Source: an uncultured Saprospiraceae bacterium
GTDB lineage: Bacteria; Bacteroidota; Bacteroidia; Chitinophagales; Saprospiraceae
Assembly (NCBI GenBank): GCA_937928405.1
Contig: CALFWZ010000112.1
Location: 1 to 36,774 of the forward strand
Direction of reading: 5' to 3'
Length of the DNA stretch: 36,774 nucleotides
Of the stretch, positions 8,165 to 16,731 are shown piece by piece. The translations under genes were made by a program, and so were the position numbers. Position 1 is the first letter of the stretch. Each line of letters opens with the position of its first letter. The notes below the pieces were generated by a model. The model was given only the letters and a program-made list of their open reading frames with translations. It had not been told where the DNA came from and ran no database searches.

Positions 8165-8797
8165 ATGCAAAATATACAAATAGATCCGACCACACAATCA
8201 GTGATTTCTTTACTTTTTAAAGATGCTAAACTTGATCCAATAAGGGCAGCAAAAGGAATGGCTAAAACGATTTTTAGACCTATTGAGCCGAAAGATTTAG
8301 AAAACGTATATCTACCCATTTCCCAAGAGCAAGGCGACTTTTTTTATGAAACGATTCTTGAAAACGATTTAAAATCAATTGTCGAATTTGGGACTTCTTT
8401 TGGGATCTCTACTTTATTTCTAGCAGCGGCAGTCAAGCAAACTGGTGGTCAGGTGATCACCACTGAGCTATTATCTAGCAAAGCTCAAACCGCTCAAAAG
8501 AATTTTGAAAAAGCAGGCTTAGAAAATGTTATTGAATTGAGAATAGGTGATGCGATAGAAACTTTAAAAAACCTCAACCAACCAATTGACTTTTTGATGT
8601 TGGATGGTTGGAAAAATCTTTACCTCCCATTATTTAAACAATTAGAACCACTTTTTCACCAGCGAACTGTTATTTACGCTGACAACACAGACATGTCCGA
8701 TACCCAGCCGTTTTTAAATTATGTTTATCATCAAAAAGATACTTATAAAACGCAGCGGATACATCAAGGAAAAGGAGCATTAATCAAACTAAGATAA
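8165..8797 (+). CDS. SAM-dependent O-methyltransferase (class I, CCoAOMT-like)
   Basis: 210 residues from the ATG at 8165. An in-frame TTG at 8117 overlaps the -7 box and is rejected. Residues IVEFGTSFGISTLFLAAA form SAM-binding motif I (GxSxGxST, as in methyltransferase family 3), ITTEL is the acidic end of beta-2, and DFLMLDGWKNLY is the metal-binding Asp region of catechol- and caffeoyl-CoA-type O-methyltransferases. A close subgroup is the small predicted O-methyltransferase YrrM. The acceptor is unknown. It is a single gene with its own promoter, converging with the DJ-1 gene only 14 bp away. Confidence 0.85.
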   Translation: MQNIQIDPTTQSVISLLFKDAKLDPIRAAKGMAKTIFRPIEPKDLENVYLPISQEQGDFFYETILENDLKSIVEFGTSFGISTLFLAAAVKQTGGQVITTELLSSKAQTAQKNFEKAGLENVIELRIGDAIETLKNLNQPIDFLMLDGWKNLYLPLFKQLEPLFHQRTVIYADNTDMSDTQPFLNYVYHQKDTYKTQRIHQGKGALIKLR

Positions 8798-8811
8798 ACT
8801 TTCTTATATAC

Positions 8812-9597
8812 TTACTTTTGAAGGCTGCCCAAAAGTCTCAATGCTTCTTGGGCAGCCTCAATTCCTCCTTTTTGATTTTGGCCGGTAACTATTAAGTGTT
8901 CTTTGTCTACAACGACATGGTTATTGAATAAATCAATTAATCCAGTCTTAGATTCATACTGCGCATTGGCATTTCTCAATTCTGTTTCTGGATGTTTGGG
9001 TGTCGCACCAACCATTAATAATTTAATTTGCCTATTGGTGACACCCGTCATTTTAACTCCTTCTACTAACGGTGAGCCATCTGTTTTTTTTGCGCCAATA
9101 AATCCTAACGGACCATGACAAACCGCTCCTAAGATTTTTTTAGCGGCGTAGGCTTCACTAATCTTCTTAGACAGTTCTTTTGATTGTGCCAGATCATACG
9201 CTGCGCCCCAACCTCCTGCTAAAAATACAATATCATATTCCGCTATTTTAATGTCGGCAATGGGTTTTGAATGATTTGCTTTTTCTTGAAAAACGGGGTC
9301 TTTCAAAAATCGACTATCTTCTTTTGTACGAACCAATGGCAATAAAGAAAGTTTTTCTATCGGAATTTTCCCTCCTTTTATACTGGCCACCTCTACCTCC
9401 ATTTGCGCATCCAAAAACACATAATAAGGTTCCGTCAATTCCGAAGCATAAACGCCAGTAGGTCGACCTTTTTTTAGCACTTTTCCCGTTGCGTTGTCTA
9501 TCTTATCAAGGGTGCTAGTGCTAGTCGTGACAATGAGTGCTTTATATCCTTTTAGGTTGAAATTTTCGCGCTTGGTGGATGCTTTATGTGGTAACAT
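8812..9597 (-). CDS. DJ-1/PfpI family protein (Hsp31/glyoxalase III-like)
   Basis: 261 residues. The nucleophile elbow AVCHGPLGF places the reactive Cys160 next to His161, and FLAGGWGAAYDL supplies the preceding conserved Gly-rich strand. Length and the long N-terminal extension match Hsp31-type class I glutamine-amidotransferase-like proteins, which have been described as chaperones, deglycases or GSH-independent glyoxalases; which applies here is open. It starts 24 bp after the GMC oxidoreductase on the same strand, so it is probably the second gene of that operon, perhaps dealing with reactive aldehydes made by the oxidase (inference). Its last codons contain a perfect 11-bp inverted repeat (8822-8832/8848-8858) that may double as a 3' hairpin. 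Confidence 0.85.
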   Translation of the reverse strand: MLPHKASTKRENFNLKGYKALIVTTSTSTLDKIDNATGKVLKKGRPTGVYASELTEPYYVFLDAQMEVEVASIKGGKIPIEKLSLLPLVRTKEDSRFLKDPVFQEKANHSKPIADIKIAEYDIVFLAGGWGAAYDLAQSKELSKKISEAYAAKKILGAVCHGPLGFIGAKKTDGSPLVEGVKMTGVTNRQIKLLMVGATPKHPETELRNANAQYESKTGLIDLFNNHVVVDKEHLIVTGQNQKGGIEAAQEALRLLGSLQK

Positions 9598-9621
9598 GAT
9601 TAAGGTATATTTAGATATTTT

Positions 9622-11244
9622 TTACTTCAACTTTTCGCCCAAAATCATATCGGCCGCTTTTTCAGCGATCATAAACGTGGGGGCATTGGTATTTCCAGAA
9701 ACTATTTTAGGCATGATAGAAGCATCGACGACTCGAAGATTTTCTACTCCATGAACTTTTAATTCATGATCAACAACGGCCATCTCATCATGCCCCATCT
9801 TACAAGTACCTACTGGATGATAAACCGTTTCTAACGATTTTTTGATATGTTGAACTAGCGCATCTTCTGATGGCAGATCTAACTTCGGCGCTAAAGTTTT
9901 TGTATACTTTTTGAAAGGAGTTTGGTCTAGTATTTTTAACGCAAGTTTTAAACCTTTCACCAATACATCCAGGTCTTCTTTTTCCTGTAAAAAGTTGGGT
10001 TGGATGATTGGTGCGGCCATAGGATCATTAGAATGTAAGGTAACAAAACCACGGCTTTTAGGATGCAACAAGGTAGGAAGAATCGTAAAGCCATCTACCG
10101 CTGGTAACGTCTTTATATCATACATATTGTAATGATAATCTTTTCCCAACCATATCGGTGCGAAATGTAATTGGAGATTGACCGGTTCCTCCTTTCCATC
10201 AATATTTAAAAAAGCCATGGCTTCCAACAAGGTAGCCGTAAACGCTCCTTTTTTATGCACAAAATAATCCCACGCTGGTTTTATTTGTTTAAGCATCGGT
10301 AAATACTGATTAATACCTTCCTGTACATTGGCTTCGCAACCAATTGGAAAAAATAAATGATCCTGTAAATTTTGACCAACCCCTTTTAGTTCATGTATTT
10401 TATCAATGCCATGCGCTTGTAAAACTTTTTGATCACCAATGCCCGATAGCATTAATAGTTGAGGTGACTGAAAGGCGCCAGCAGCAAGAATAATTTCTTT
10501 ATTAGCAAAGACGGTTTGTTTTTTACCATGCCTAATATATTCGACCCCTTTTGCTTTTTTTTGGTCAAAAATAATTTTAGAAACATGCGCGCTAGTAATG
10601 GCGGTAAGATTTGATCTTTTAAGAATAGGTTTCAAAAAAGCTGCTGCTCCACTACACCGTTTGCCATCTTTAATCGTACATTGAGATATGCTCGCTCCTG
10701 CTTGTTTTGCTCCATTATAATCAGGATTTTCAGGAATACCAACCGCTGCACAAGCGGCTACAAAAGCATCGGCAAAAGGCGTTTTAAATTTATTGGAAAA
10801 GCAAACGTTTAATTCACCATCTTTTCCGTGGTAACCGGCATCCATTCTTTCAATGGCTTCGTTGTTTTCGGAACGCATAAAATAAGGAAGCACTTCCTCA
10901 TAACTCCAACCCGCATTACCTAAGGCAGCCCATTCGTCATAATCTGCCCGATTCCCTCTCACATAAACCATCGCATTGATCGCGCTCGACCCACCCAATG
11001 TTTTTCCTCTTGGTAAATACATTTTCCGGTTTAGCACCTGCGCTTGTGGTTCAGTCCAGAGATTCCAATTCACCTTCGTATGATGGAGTTTAGCATAAGC
11101 CCCTGGAATTTGAATATTCACATTGGTATTCGGTCCTCCGGCTTCCAAAATCAAAACTTGGTGACTGGAATTTTTGGAGAGTCGATTGGCTAATACACAA
11201 CCTGCCGAACCCGCACCGATAATTATGTAATCGAAATTCTTCAT
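9622..11244 (-). CDS. GMC-family FAD-dependent oxidoreductase (choline dehydrogenase-like)
   Basis: 540 residues, the usual length. The N-terminus YIIIGAGSAGCVLANRLS is the FAD dinucleotide fold; PRGKTLGGSSAINAMVYVRG is the GMC signature 1 region and GAFQSPQLLMLSGIG is signature 2. The catalytic pair is His476 (YHPVGTCKMG) and Asn520 (SGNTNAPTF), the His/Asn version found in choline oxidases and dehydrogenases, so an alcohol oxidation is expected. BetA-like, but without betB or choline transport neighbours, so choline as substrate is not supported. It has no signal peptide and is therefore cytoplasmic. First gene of a two-gene operon with the DJ-1 protein. Confidence 0.88.
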   Translation of the reverse strand: MKNFDYIIIGAGSAGCVLANRLSKNSSHQVLILEAGGPNTNVNIQIPGAYAKLHHTKVNWNLWTEPQAQVLNRKMYLPRGKTLGGSSAINAMVYVRGNRADYDEWAALGNAGWSYEEVLPYFMRSENNEAIERMDAGYHGKDGELNVCFSNKFKTPFADAFVAACAAVGIPENPDYNGAKQAGASISQCTIKDGKRCSGAAAFLKPILKRSNLTAITSAHVSKIIFDQKKAKGVEYIRHGKKQTVFANKEIILAAGAFQSPQLLMLSGIGDQKVLQAHGIDKIHELKGVGQNLQDHLFFPIGCEANVQEGINQYLPMLKQIKPAWDYFVHKKGAFTATLLEAMAFLNIDGKEEPVNLQLHFAPIWLGKDYHYNMYDIKTLPAVDGFTILPTLLHPKSRGFVTLHSNDPMAAPIIQPNFLQEKEDLDVLVKGLKLALKILDQTPFKKYTKTLAPKLDLPSEDALVQHIKKSLETVYHPVGTCKMGHDEMAVVDHELKVHGVENLRVVDASIMPKIVSGNTNAPTFMIAEKAADMILGEKLK

Positions 11245-11266
11245 TTTGCTTGAAAATTATCTTAGA

Positions 11267-11274
11267 CAAAAGTA
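11267..11274 (-). promoter_or_regulatory. -7 promoter box of the GMC oxidoreductase operon
   Basis: Reads tacttttg on the minus strand, an exact TAnnTTTG, 22 bp before the start codon at 11244. A -33 box is not obvious. Confidence 0.5.
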
Positions 11275-11473
11275 TGGAATAGTTTAGTATTACTACGAAT
11301 CAGGTGTTTGCTTCTTGCTTATACTAACCATTTTTTATCAAATAACTTATCGCCCTCAAGACAATACACCAATAATCTCTGGTTGATATACTGCTAGATA
11401 CGGTAGTTAGTGCAACAAACGTCAAAATAATCCTGTTAAAGAAAAATGCGTCTTTCAAATAAAAAACACCAAT

Positions 11474-11875
11474 ATGAGTAGTAAGAAAAAAGTAAAATTC
11501 AAAGATATCATCAATAGTAAAAAGCCTGTACTTGTAGACTTTTATGCTACTTGGTGTGGGCCATGCCAGGCATTATCTCCTGTTATTGGTGAGGTAAAAA
11601 AAGAACTGGGTACCAAAATGAAAGTAATTAAAATTGATGTGGACAAAAAGAAATCCATTTCAAATAAATACAAAATAAGAACCTTGCCAACACTGGCTAT
11701 TTTCCAAAATGGCGAAATCCTCTGGCGAGCATCTGGCATGAAAACAAAAACAGAGTTGCTTAATATAGCCAATCAATTTATTGGAAAAACTGCTCAAACA
11801 ACTAGTTTATCCAAAGAAAAAACGAATGTCCCTAAAAAGCAAACCTCTTGGTTTGGAAGATTATTTAAAAAATAG
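11474..11875 (+). CDS. Thioredoxin with short basic C-terminal tail
   Basis: 133 residues. The active site is WCGPC (Cys28, Cys31), cis-Pro72 lies in RTLPTLAIF, and VLVDFYATW is the canonical preceding strand. There is no signal peptide, so it is a cytoplasmic thiol-disulfide reductase. Beyond the ~105-residue fold a tail of about 25 residues ends in SWFGRLFKK, an amphipathic basic-aromatic stretch that could contact membrane (inference). It is a single gene, converging with an AraC gene; a short hairpin (gttttctt 11882-11889 / aagaaaaac 11893-11901) lies between them. Confidence 0.9.
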   Translation: MSSKKKVKFKDIINSKKPVLVDFYATWCGPCQALSPVIGEVKKELGTKMKVIKIDVDKKKSISNKYKIRTLPTLAIFQNGEILWRASGMKTKTELLNIANQFIGKTAQTTSLSKEKTNVPKKQTSWFGRLFKK

Positions 11876-11919
11876 GATATCGTTTTCTTAGCAAGAAAAA
11901 CCAGCTCAGGAATATCAGA

Positions 11920-12759
11920 TCAAATAGAATTTTCCGTACGATAAGCCGAAGGAGGAACACCGATTTTATTTTTAAAAAGTCTAGTAAAATATAAGGAATC
12001 TTGAAATCCAACTTCGTAAGCAATTTCGCTGACCAGCAAATCTGAAATTGTTAGCAGCTCTTTTGCTTTTTCTAGTCTTTTATTATTGATATAGTTGGCG
12101 GGACTATCATTAAATTCTTTTCTAAATTCTCGTTTAAAGGAAGACAAGCTTAGATTGCATAATTTTGCCAACTGCTCTACCTTTAGATTGGAAAACAAAT
12201 GTAGTTCTACTACCTCTTTTATATGAACCGTTTTAGCCGAATATAAATCAGCCACTAATTCTTGAATAGATCCTACGTTTTTGGATTGGATAAGCAGTAG
12301 CACTAGCTCTTTGATTTTTAGCTCCAGTAGATCGTCATTAACCAATAAAGGATTTTGGAAATAGAACTCCAAGGAATCAATAAATTTTGCAATCACATTA
12401 CTGGAAGCAACTATTTGATTCCTTTTATCATGCTGTTTTTTAAGAAGGGTTGAAAAATCTCCTGTGTATAATTTTTTTAAAACTTCTGGATAAAGGTGAA
12501 AGACGATTACTTCTACTTGTTCATCATCTGTTTCTTTGAGTAGATCCATAAAGTGATTACCACACCTTAAAAGTACCGCATCATTCCCTTTCAACTTCGT
12601 GTTTACTTCAGAGGTTAGTATTTTAGGTCCTCGTTCTTTAAAATATATAAAGCAACCACTATTTTGAAAAATAGCCTCATATCGAAAAGGTGCTTGAATT
12701 TTGATTCTTTCTACAAGCACTTGAGATTGATAAGAAAAAGTGGTCCGAGAAGTAATCAT
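11920..12759 (-). CDS. AraC-family transcriptional regulator
   Basis: 279 residues from the ATG at 12759. A longer frame would start at a GTG (12816) inside an inverted repeat and is not favoured. The C-terminal domain has both HTHs: VEQLAKLCNLSLSSFKREF and LLVSEIAYEVGFQDSLYFTRLF, ending KIGVPPSAYR. The N-terminal part is cupin-like with the pattern GCFIYFKERG, the arrangement of ExsA-type AraC N-domains; effector unknown. The NTF2-like secreted protein gene lies directly upstream on the same strand, so the two may be co-transcribed or the regulator may control that gene. Confidence 0.87.
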   Translation of the reverse strand: MITSRTTFSYQSQVLVERIKIQAPFRYEAIFQNSGCFIYFKERGPKILTSEVNTKLKGNDAVLLRCGNHFMDLLKETDDEQVEVIVFHLYPEVLKKLYTGDFSTLLKKQHDKRNQIVASSNVIAKFIDSLEFYFQNPLLVNDDLLELKIKELVLLLIQSKNVGSIQELVADLYSAKTVHIKEVVELHLFSNLKVEQLAKLCNLSLSSFKREFRKEFNDSPANYINNKRLEKAKELLTISDLLVSEIAYEVGFQDSLYFTRLFKNKIGVPPSAYRTENSI

Positions 12760-12809
12760 ACTAATCCTATTAATTTTAATACACTGTAATCTTGAATGCA
12801 AAATACTTG

Positions 12810-12855
12810 TTAGCACTTGCTGGCAATTAAAAATTAAGGTACCAACAAGTGCTAA
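12810..12855. repeat. Inverted repeat between NTF2-like and AraC genes
   Basis: ttagcacttgctggc (12810-12824) and accaacaagtgctaa (12841-12855) pair at 13 of 15 positions across a 16-nt spacer. It lies 51 bp before the AraC start. No T-run follows on either strand, so an operator or mRNA-processing hairpin is more likely than a terminator. Confidence 0.55.
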
Positions 12856-12891
12856 ACAGAAAGTTCGTGAGAGAATTGTTTTTATTTTCGC

Positions 12892-13317
12892 TTAGAAATC
12901 TTTCGTCACCTGTGTATAGGTTTTACTAACGATCTTCCACGTTCCCTCAATTTTCATAAGATGCATAAAATCAATAAAAGTAAACGTCTCGTATTCCAAC
13001 TCTAAATGAGCATTCGCAGCATCTCCGACTATATTAACATTGACAATTCTAGTCTTTGTCTTTACCGTAGGATTTGCGTTTACATAATCACTAAGTGCTT
13101 TGACAGCATTAACTTCCATATATTTTTCGCCATTCCATTTCATGATGGCAGTTGGATGAAATGCTTTTTCGAAAGATGCTGCATTGTGATTGATCATCCC
13201 ATCAAAGTATTGATTGATTGTTCCCTCTATGAGTTGGAGGTCTGTGGTTTGTGCTTTAACTTGTGTCATAAAAAAGGTAATTAAGATTAATGTAAAAGTG
13301 ACAAATATTTTTTTCAT
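12892..13317 (-). CDS. Secreted NTF2-like protein (putative lumazine-binding type)
   Basis: 141 residues. The signal peptide (residues 1-22) ends VKAQ, the typical Ala-Gln cleavage site of this phylum, so the product is periplasmic or exported. The rest, IEGTINQYFDGMINHNAASFEKAFHPTAIM, then FIDFMHLMKIEGTWKIVSKTY, is the pattern of the Lumazine_bd_2 branch of the NTF2 superfamily. The family name is historical and ligand binding is not shown for most members. It is followed by the AraC regulator gene on the same strand (132 bp). Confidence 0.78.
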   Translation of the reverse strand: MKKIFVTFTLILITFFMTQVKAQTTDLQLIEGTINQYFDGMINHNAASFEKAFHPTAIMKWNGEKYMEVNAVKALSDYVNANPTVKTKTRIVNVNIVGDAANAHLELEYETFTFIDFMHLMKIEGTWKIVSKTYTQVTKDF

Positions 13318-13382
13318 AATTGAACTATTTTTTATATGAAAATTTGATTAGAGTCTTCCTCCAATCCGATAAAAATTCATCA

Positions 13383-13390
13383 CAAAATTA
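13383..13390 (-). promoter_or_regulatory. -7 promoter box of the NTF2-like gene
   Basis: Reads taattttg on the minus strand, an exact TAnnTTTG, 65 bp before the start codon. No -33 TTG is seen at ideal spacing. Confidence 0.45.
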
Positions 13391-13550
13391 AAGGAACAAC
13401 CCCTTAGAAACATGGACAATCAGCTCAATATAATGGATTTTAAGACGGCTAACCTTTTAAGCTTAATGCCTTATATAGGATAAAGTTTTAACAATTAGGC
13501 AGAATCTCGAAAATTTAGACAGCCTCTTAGGAGATTTATAGAAATTATAC

Positions 13551-13558
13551 TATTTTCG
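13551..13558 (+). promoter_or_regulatory. Possible -7 box of tRNA-Val
   Basis: tattttcg fits TAnnTTTG with one mismatch and ends 14 bp before the mature tRNA 5' end. Confidence 0.4.
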
Positions 13559-13572
13559 CATCCAATCTGTAT

Positions 13573-13647
13573 GAGAGTGTAGCTCAGTTGGTTTAGAGCA
13601 TTACCTTGACAGGGTAGGGGTCGGGGGTTCGAATCCCTCCACTCTCA
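13573..13647 (+). tRNA. tRNA-Val (anticodon GAC)
   Basis: 75 nt fold as a cloverleaf: acceptor gagagtg/cactctc, D-arm gctc...gagc, anticodon stem ttacc/ggtag with loop ttgacag giving anticodon GAC, and T-arm with ttcgaat. Discriminator base is A. The CCA end is not encoded. Confidence 0.95.
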
Positions 13648-13651
13648 CTTC

Positions 13652-13683
13652 AAAAAGCCTGCGATCCGTTCGCGGGCTTTTTT
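13652..13683 (+). terminator. Terminator of tRNA-Val
   Basis: aaaaagcctgcg / cgcgggcttttt with one G-U pair, loop atccgtt, T6 tail, starting 4 nt after the tRNA. Confidence 0.88.
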
Positions 13684-14122
13684 ATTCTGGTAAAATCTAG
13701 CGCTGAGAGGGCGATTAGTCATAATATCTCAAGCCTACCGGTCGGACGACGGCCGCAAATTCAAAAACTTCTATCGTGTCTTTCTTATTGGTCGATAAGC
13801 GATTTTGCGTCTTTTTTTTTCGTTATAGGAAAAACTGAAGTTGCACTTACAGCTGATTTTGATTTTGAAAAACAGCTAAGGTAGAATAGTCACCCACGAT
13901 CTGTCTTCCATTAAAACCCTATAATTTTAATCACGCGCTCTTATAAATAATGGATGTACCACCAAAAAAAATTACAATAAGATTACCCCACTCTTCTTCC
14001 ATCTATCGATCTCTAAATCATCTTGAATCAGTTTTACGTAAGTAGATAAACCTTTTCAACGACTCAACTATTCAACATTTCCAACTAATATTCGTATTTT
14101 TATAGCTCAAAATTTTTCTCTT
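13684..14122. other. Intergenic region before deoC
   Basis: No ORF of note. The only structure recognised is a short run of the dispersed octamer family, ttttcaac-gactcaac-tattcaac (14053-14076), just upstream of deoC. No exact TAnnTTTG box was found near the deoC start. Confidence 0.4.
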
Positions 14123-15025
14123 ATGGCAAAAACATATCCCTCCTTTTCCTCTCCTACCATAGATCAAGTAGGTGCTGAAGAACGTGCGGCTCGTTTCACG
14201 AAGCGGAGCATCAAAAAAGCAGCAAAAGTACAGGCACTCAAATTGGCATTGAACATGGTCGATCTGACAACGCTGGAAGGTGCTGATACACCCGGCAAAG
14301 TGCAACAGCTTTGCCAGAAAGCACTCCATCCACACCTTGGTTATCCTGGCTTACCCACCACCGCAGCCGTATGTGTCTATCCAACCATGGTCCGCGTAGC
14401 TAAAAACTTGGTAAAAGGCAGCGGCGTAAAAGTAGCTGCCGTAGCAACCGCTTTCCCTAGTGGACAAGCACCACAGGATGTCAAAATCAGAGATACAAAA
14501 TATGCCGTCAGCGAAGGGGCTGATGAAGTAGATATGGTGATCTCTCGTGGTAAATTTTTATCTGGAGAATACGAATATGTTTACGATGAAATCGCAGCCA
14601 TCAAAGAAGCTTGCGGCAAAGCACGATTAAAAGTTATCTTAGAAACAGGCGAACTCGGCACCCTAGATAATATCCGTAAAGCCAGTGATATTGCGATTTT
14701 GGCAGGTGCTGACTTTATTAAAACCAGTACTGGAAAAATTAGTCCCGCAGCTACCATGCCCGTAACCTTGGTCATGCTTGAAGCTATCCGAGATTATTAT
14801 TTTAAAACCGGTACCATGATCGGAATGAAACCTGCTGGTGGAATTCGTACGGCAAAGCAGGCCGTTCATTATCTTGTGATGGTCCGCGAAACACTCGGTC
14901 AGGATTGGCTAACGAATCAATGGTTCAGATTCGGAGCGAGTAGTCTCGCCAATAACTTGATCTTACAATTGATCAAACAACGAGATGGCGTCTACGGCTC
15001 CATGGATTATATTTCTAAAGACTAA
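14123..15025 (+). CDS. deoC: Deoxyribose-phosphate aldolase
   Basis: 300 residues, matching the longer DeoC subgroup. Catalytic residues are visible by alignment of motifs: Asp137 in DEVDMVIS, Schiff-base Lys200 in FIKTSTGK, and proton-relay Lys236 in GMKPAGGIRT. It cleaves 2-deoxyribose-5-phosphate to glyceraldehyde-3-phosphate and acetaldehyde in the cytoplasm. An aldehyde dehydrogenase and a second ALDH-like gene follow on the same strand after 107 and 114 bp, which fits removal of the acetaldehyde product. The gap after the stop holds gattcaac octamers rather than a terminator, so the three genes are probably one transcription unit. Confidence 0.93.
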   Translation: MAKTYPSFSSPTIDQVGAEERAARFTKRSIKKAAKVQALKLALNMVDLTTLEGADTPGKVQQLCQKALHPHLGYPGLPTTAAVCVYPTMVRVAKNLVKGSGVKVAAVATAFPSGQAPQDVKIRDTKYAVSEGADEVDMVISRGKFLSGEYEYVYDEIAAIKEACGKARLKVILETGELGTLDNIRKASDIAILAGADFIKTSTGKISPAATMPVTLVMLEAIRDYYFKTGTMIGMKPAGGIRTAKQAVHYLVMVRETLGQDWLTNQWFRFGASSLANNLILQLIKQRDGVYGSMDYISKD

Positions 15026-15046
15026 TGTTGTTGAAACGCTGCGCTT

Positions 15047-15123
15047 GTTGAATTCTTAAAAACGTAAATTCAACGATTCAACAAAATAATATTTCAACGA
15101 TTCAACATTTCAACGATTCAACA
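15047..15123. repeat. Octamer repeats (gattcaac family) between deoC and ALDH
   Basis: Three copies of ttcaacgattcaaca start at 15069, 15093 and 15109. gttgaatt (15047-15054) and aattcaac (15067-15074) form an inverted pair at the left edge. The unit is 8 nt, gattcaac or its complement gttgaatc, the same word found at 14053, 22768 and (variant) 28207. Confidence 0.7.
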
Positions 15124-15132
15124 AAATAAACA

Positions 15133-16617
15133 ATGGCAAAAAAGAATACTTCCTCCCCTGCCCTCAACTTTGCGACTGACTGGACGTATGCTCCTGCCCC
15201 GGAAAGCACCGGGCATGTGGAAATAAAAAAACAATACAATCTTTTCATTAACGGTGAATTCGTTAAGCCTTCCAGCAAGAAATACTTTGACACCATAAAC
15301 CCAGCAACGGGTGAAGTGCTTTCGAAGATAGCAGAAGCGAATGATAAAGATGTAGATAAAGCGGTAAAAGCTGCTCGCAAAGCCTACGAAACTGTTTGGT
15401 CAAAAATGCCCGCCAAAGAACGTGGAAAATATGTTTATCGGATTGCTCGCTTAATTCAGGAACGTGCTAGAGAATTTTCAGTAATAGAAAGTTTAGATGG
15501 AGGTAAGCCGATCCGCGAATCGCGCGATATTGATATTCCATTAGCGGCAGCACATTTTTTCTACTATGCAGGTTGGGCAGATAAATTGCCATATGCTTTT
15601 CCAAATGCACAAGTAAAGCCATTGGGTGTAGCAGGACAAGTCATCCCTTGGAATTTTCCATTACTAATGGCTGCTTGGAAAATTGCTCCAGCTTTAGCAA
15701 CAGGTAATACGATTGTGATCAAACCCGCAGAAACCACTTCGCTGACTGCCCTTAAACTAGCCGAACTGATTCAAGATGCTGGCCTACCTCCGGGCGTCGT
15801 CAATATTGTAACGGGTGCAGGTGCCACGGGTGCAGCCATCGTCAATCATCCGGATGTGGACAAGATCGCCTTTACGGGTTCTACTGGCGTTGGAAAAATC
15901 ATCCAGCGAGCAGTAGCAGGCACGGATAAAAAAGTGACTTTAGAATTGGGTGGAAAAGCCGCCAATATTATTTTGGAAGATGCTCCGATCGATCAAGCGG
16001 TAGAAGGAATCATCAATGGTATTTATTTTAATCAAGGACATGTTTGCTGTGCAGGTAGTCGGTTATTTGTACAAGAATCAGTTGCAGAAGAAGTGATCCA
16101 TAAACTCAAAACGAGAATGGAAACCTTGATTGTTGGTGATCCATTGGATAAGAACACAGATATCGGTGCGATCAATTCGCAAAATCAATTAAAGACGATC
16201 AAAGAATATATTAAGATCGGAAAAGGAGAAGGTGCTGAATTCTTTCAGCCTAGTTGTGCACTGCCAAAGAATGGCGGATTCTGGTGCAAGCCTACTCTAT
16301 TTACCAATACGGCGCAGTCCCACCGAATTGTACAAGAAGAAATTTTTGGTCCAGTACTCGCCGTACAAACCATCCGGACGGTGGAAGAAGCCTTAACCAA
16401 AGCCAACAACACGCCTTACGGATTATCCGCAGGAGTATGGACAGATAAAGGTTCTAAAATTTTCCGTCTAACGAGCAAGTTAAAAGCGGGAATCATCTGG
16501 GCAAATACTTTTAATAAATTCGATCCTACTTCTCCCTTTGGTGGATACAAGGAAAGTGGATTTGGTCGGGAAGGCGGCGTTGCTGGATTAGCAGCATATT
16601 TAAATGTAAAAGGATAA
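15133..16617 (+). CDS. Aldehyde dehydrogenase (catalytic partner, ALDH16 N-domain-like)
   Basis: 494 residues, full-length NAD(P)-dependent ALDH. Visible catalytic residues: Asn173 in PWNFP, general base Glu271 in LELGGK, nucleophile Cys305 in FNQGHVCCAGSR; FTGSTGVGK is the cofactor loop. It should oxidise an aldehyde to the acid; acetaldehyde from DeoC is the obvious candidate (inference from context). A short N-terminal extension of about 35 residues precedes the first ALDH strand. The protein is followed by a separate ALDH-like gene that lacks a catalytic Cys, an arrangement equal to a two-domain ALDH16 split in two. Confidence 0.92.
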   Translation: MAKKNTSSPALNFATDWTYAPAPESTGHVEIKKQYNLFINGEFVKPSSKKYFDTINPATGEVLSKIAEANDKDVDKAVKAARKAYETVWSKMPAKERGKYVYRIARLIQERAREFSVIESLDGGKPIRESRDIDIPLAAAHFFYYAGWADKLPYAFPNAQVKPLGVAGQVIPWNFPLLMAAWKIAPALATGNTIVIKPAETTSLTALKLAELIQDAGLPPGVVNIVTGAGATGAAIVNHPDVDKIAFTGSTGVGKIIQRAVAGTDKKVTLELGGKAANIILEDAPIDQAVEGIINGIYFNQGHVCCAGSRLFVQESVAEEVIHKLKTRMETLIVGDPLDKNTDIGAINSQNQLKTIKEYIKIGKGEGAEFFQPSCALPKNGGFWCKPTLFTNTAQSHRIVQEEIFGPVLAVQTIRTVEEALTKANNTPYGLSAGVWTDKGSKIFRLTSKLKAGIIWANTFNKFDPTSPFGGYKESGFGREGGVAGLAAYLNVKG

Positions 16618-16618
16618 A

Positions 16619-16716
16619 ATAGCTATTGGCTATTGGCCGTTAGCTATTGGCTGCTCTTCAATCGTGTTGAACGCGGATAAAGAGCAGCCAATAGCTAACA
16701 GCTAACAGCTAACGGC
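16619..16716. repeat. Long inverted repeat with heptamer units between the two ALDH genes
   Basis: gttagctattggctgctctt (16639-16658) and its exact reverse complement (16680-16699) form a perfect 20-bp stem with a 21-nt loop. The left flank carries ctattgg repeats and the right flank three agctaac heptamers. No T-run follows, so read-through into the next gene is possible. Confidence 0.8.
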
Positions 16717-16731
16717 ATAAAAAAATTAAAA

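Noticed and set aside
8822..8858. Perfect 11-bp inverted repeat as a terminator between convergent genes
   Set aside because: It lies within the last codons of the DJ-1 gene and has no T-run; noted only as a possible 3' hairpin.
9622..11244. Naming the GMC oxidoreductase betA
   Set aside because: Catalytic residues fit, but no betaine-aldehyde dehydrogenase, choline transporter or regulator is nearby.
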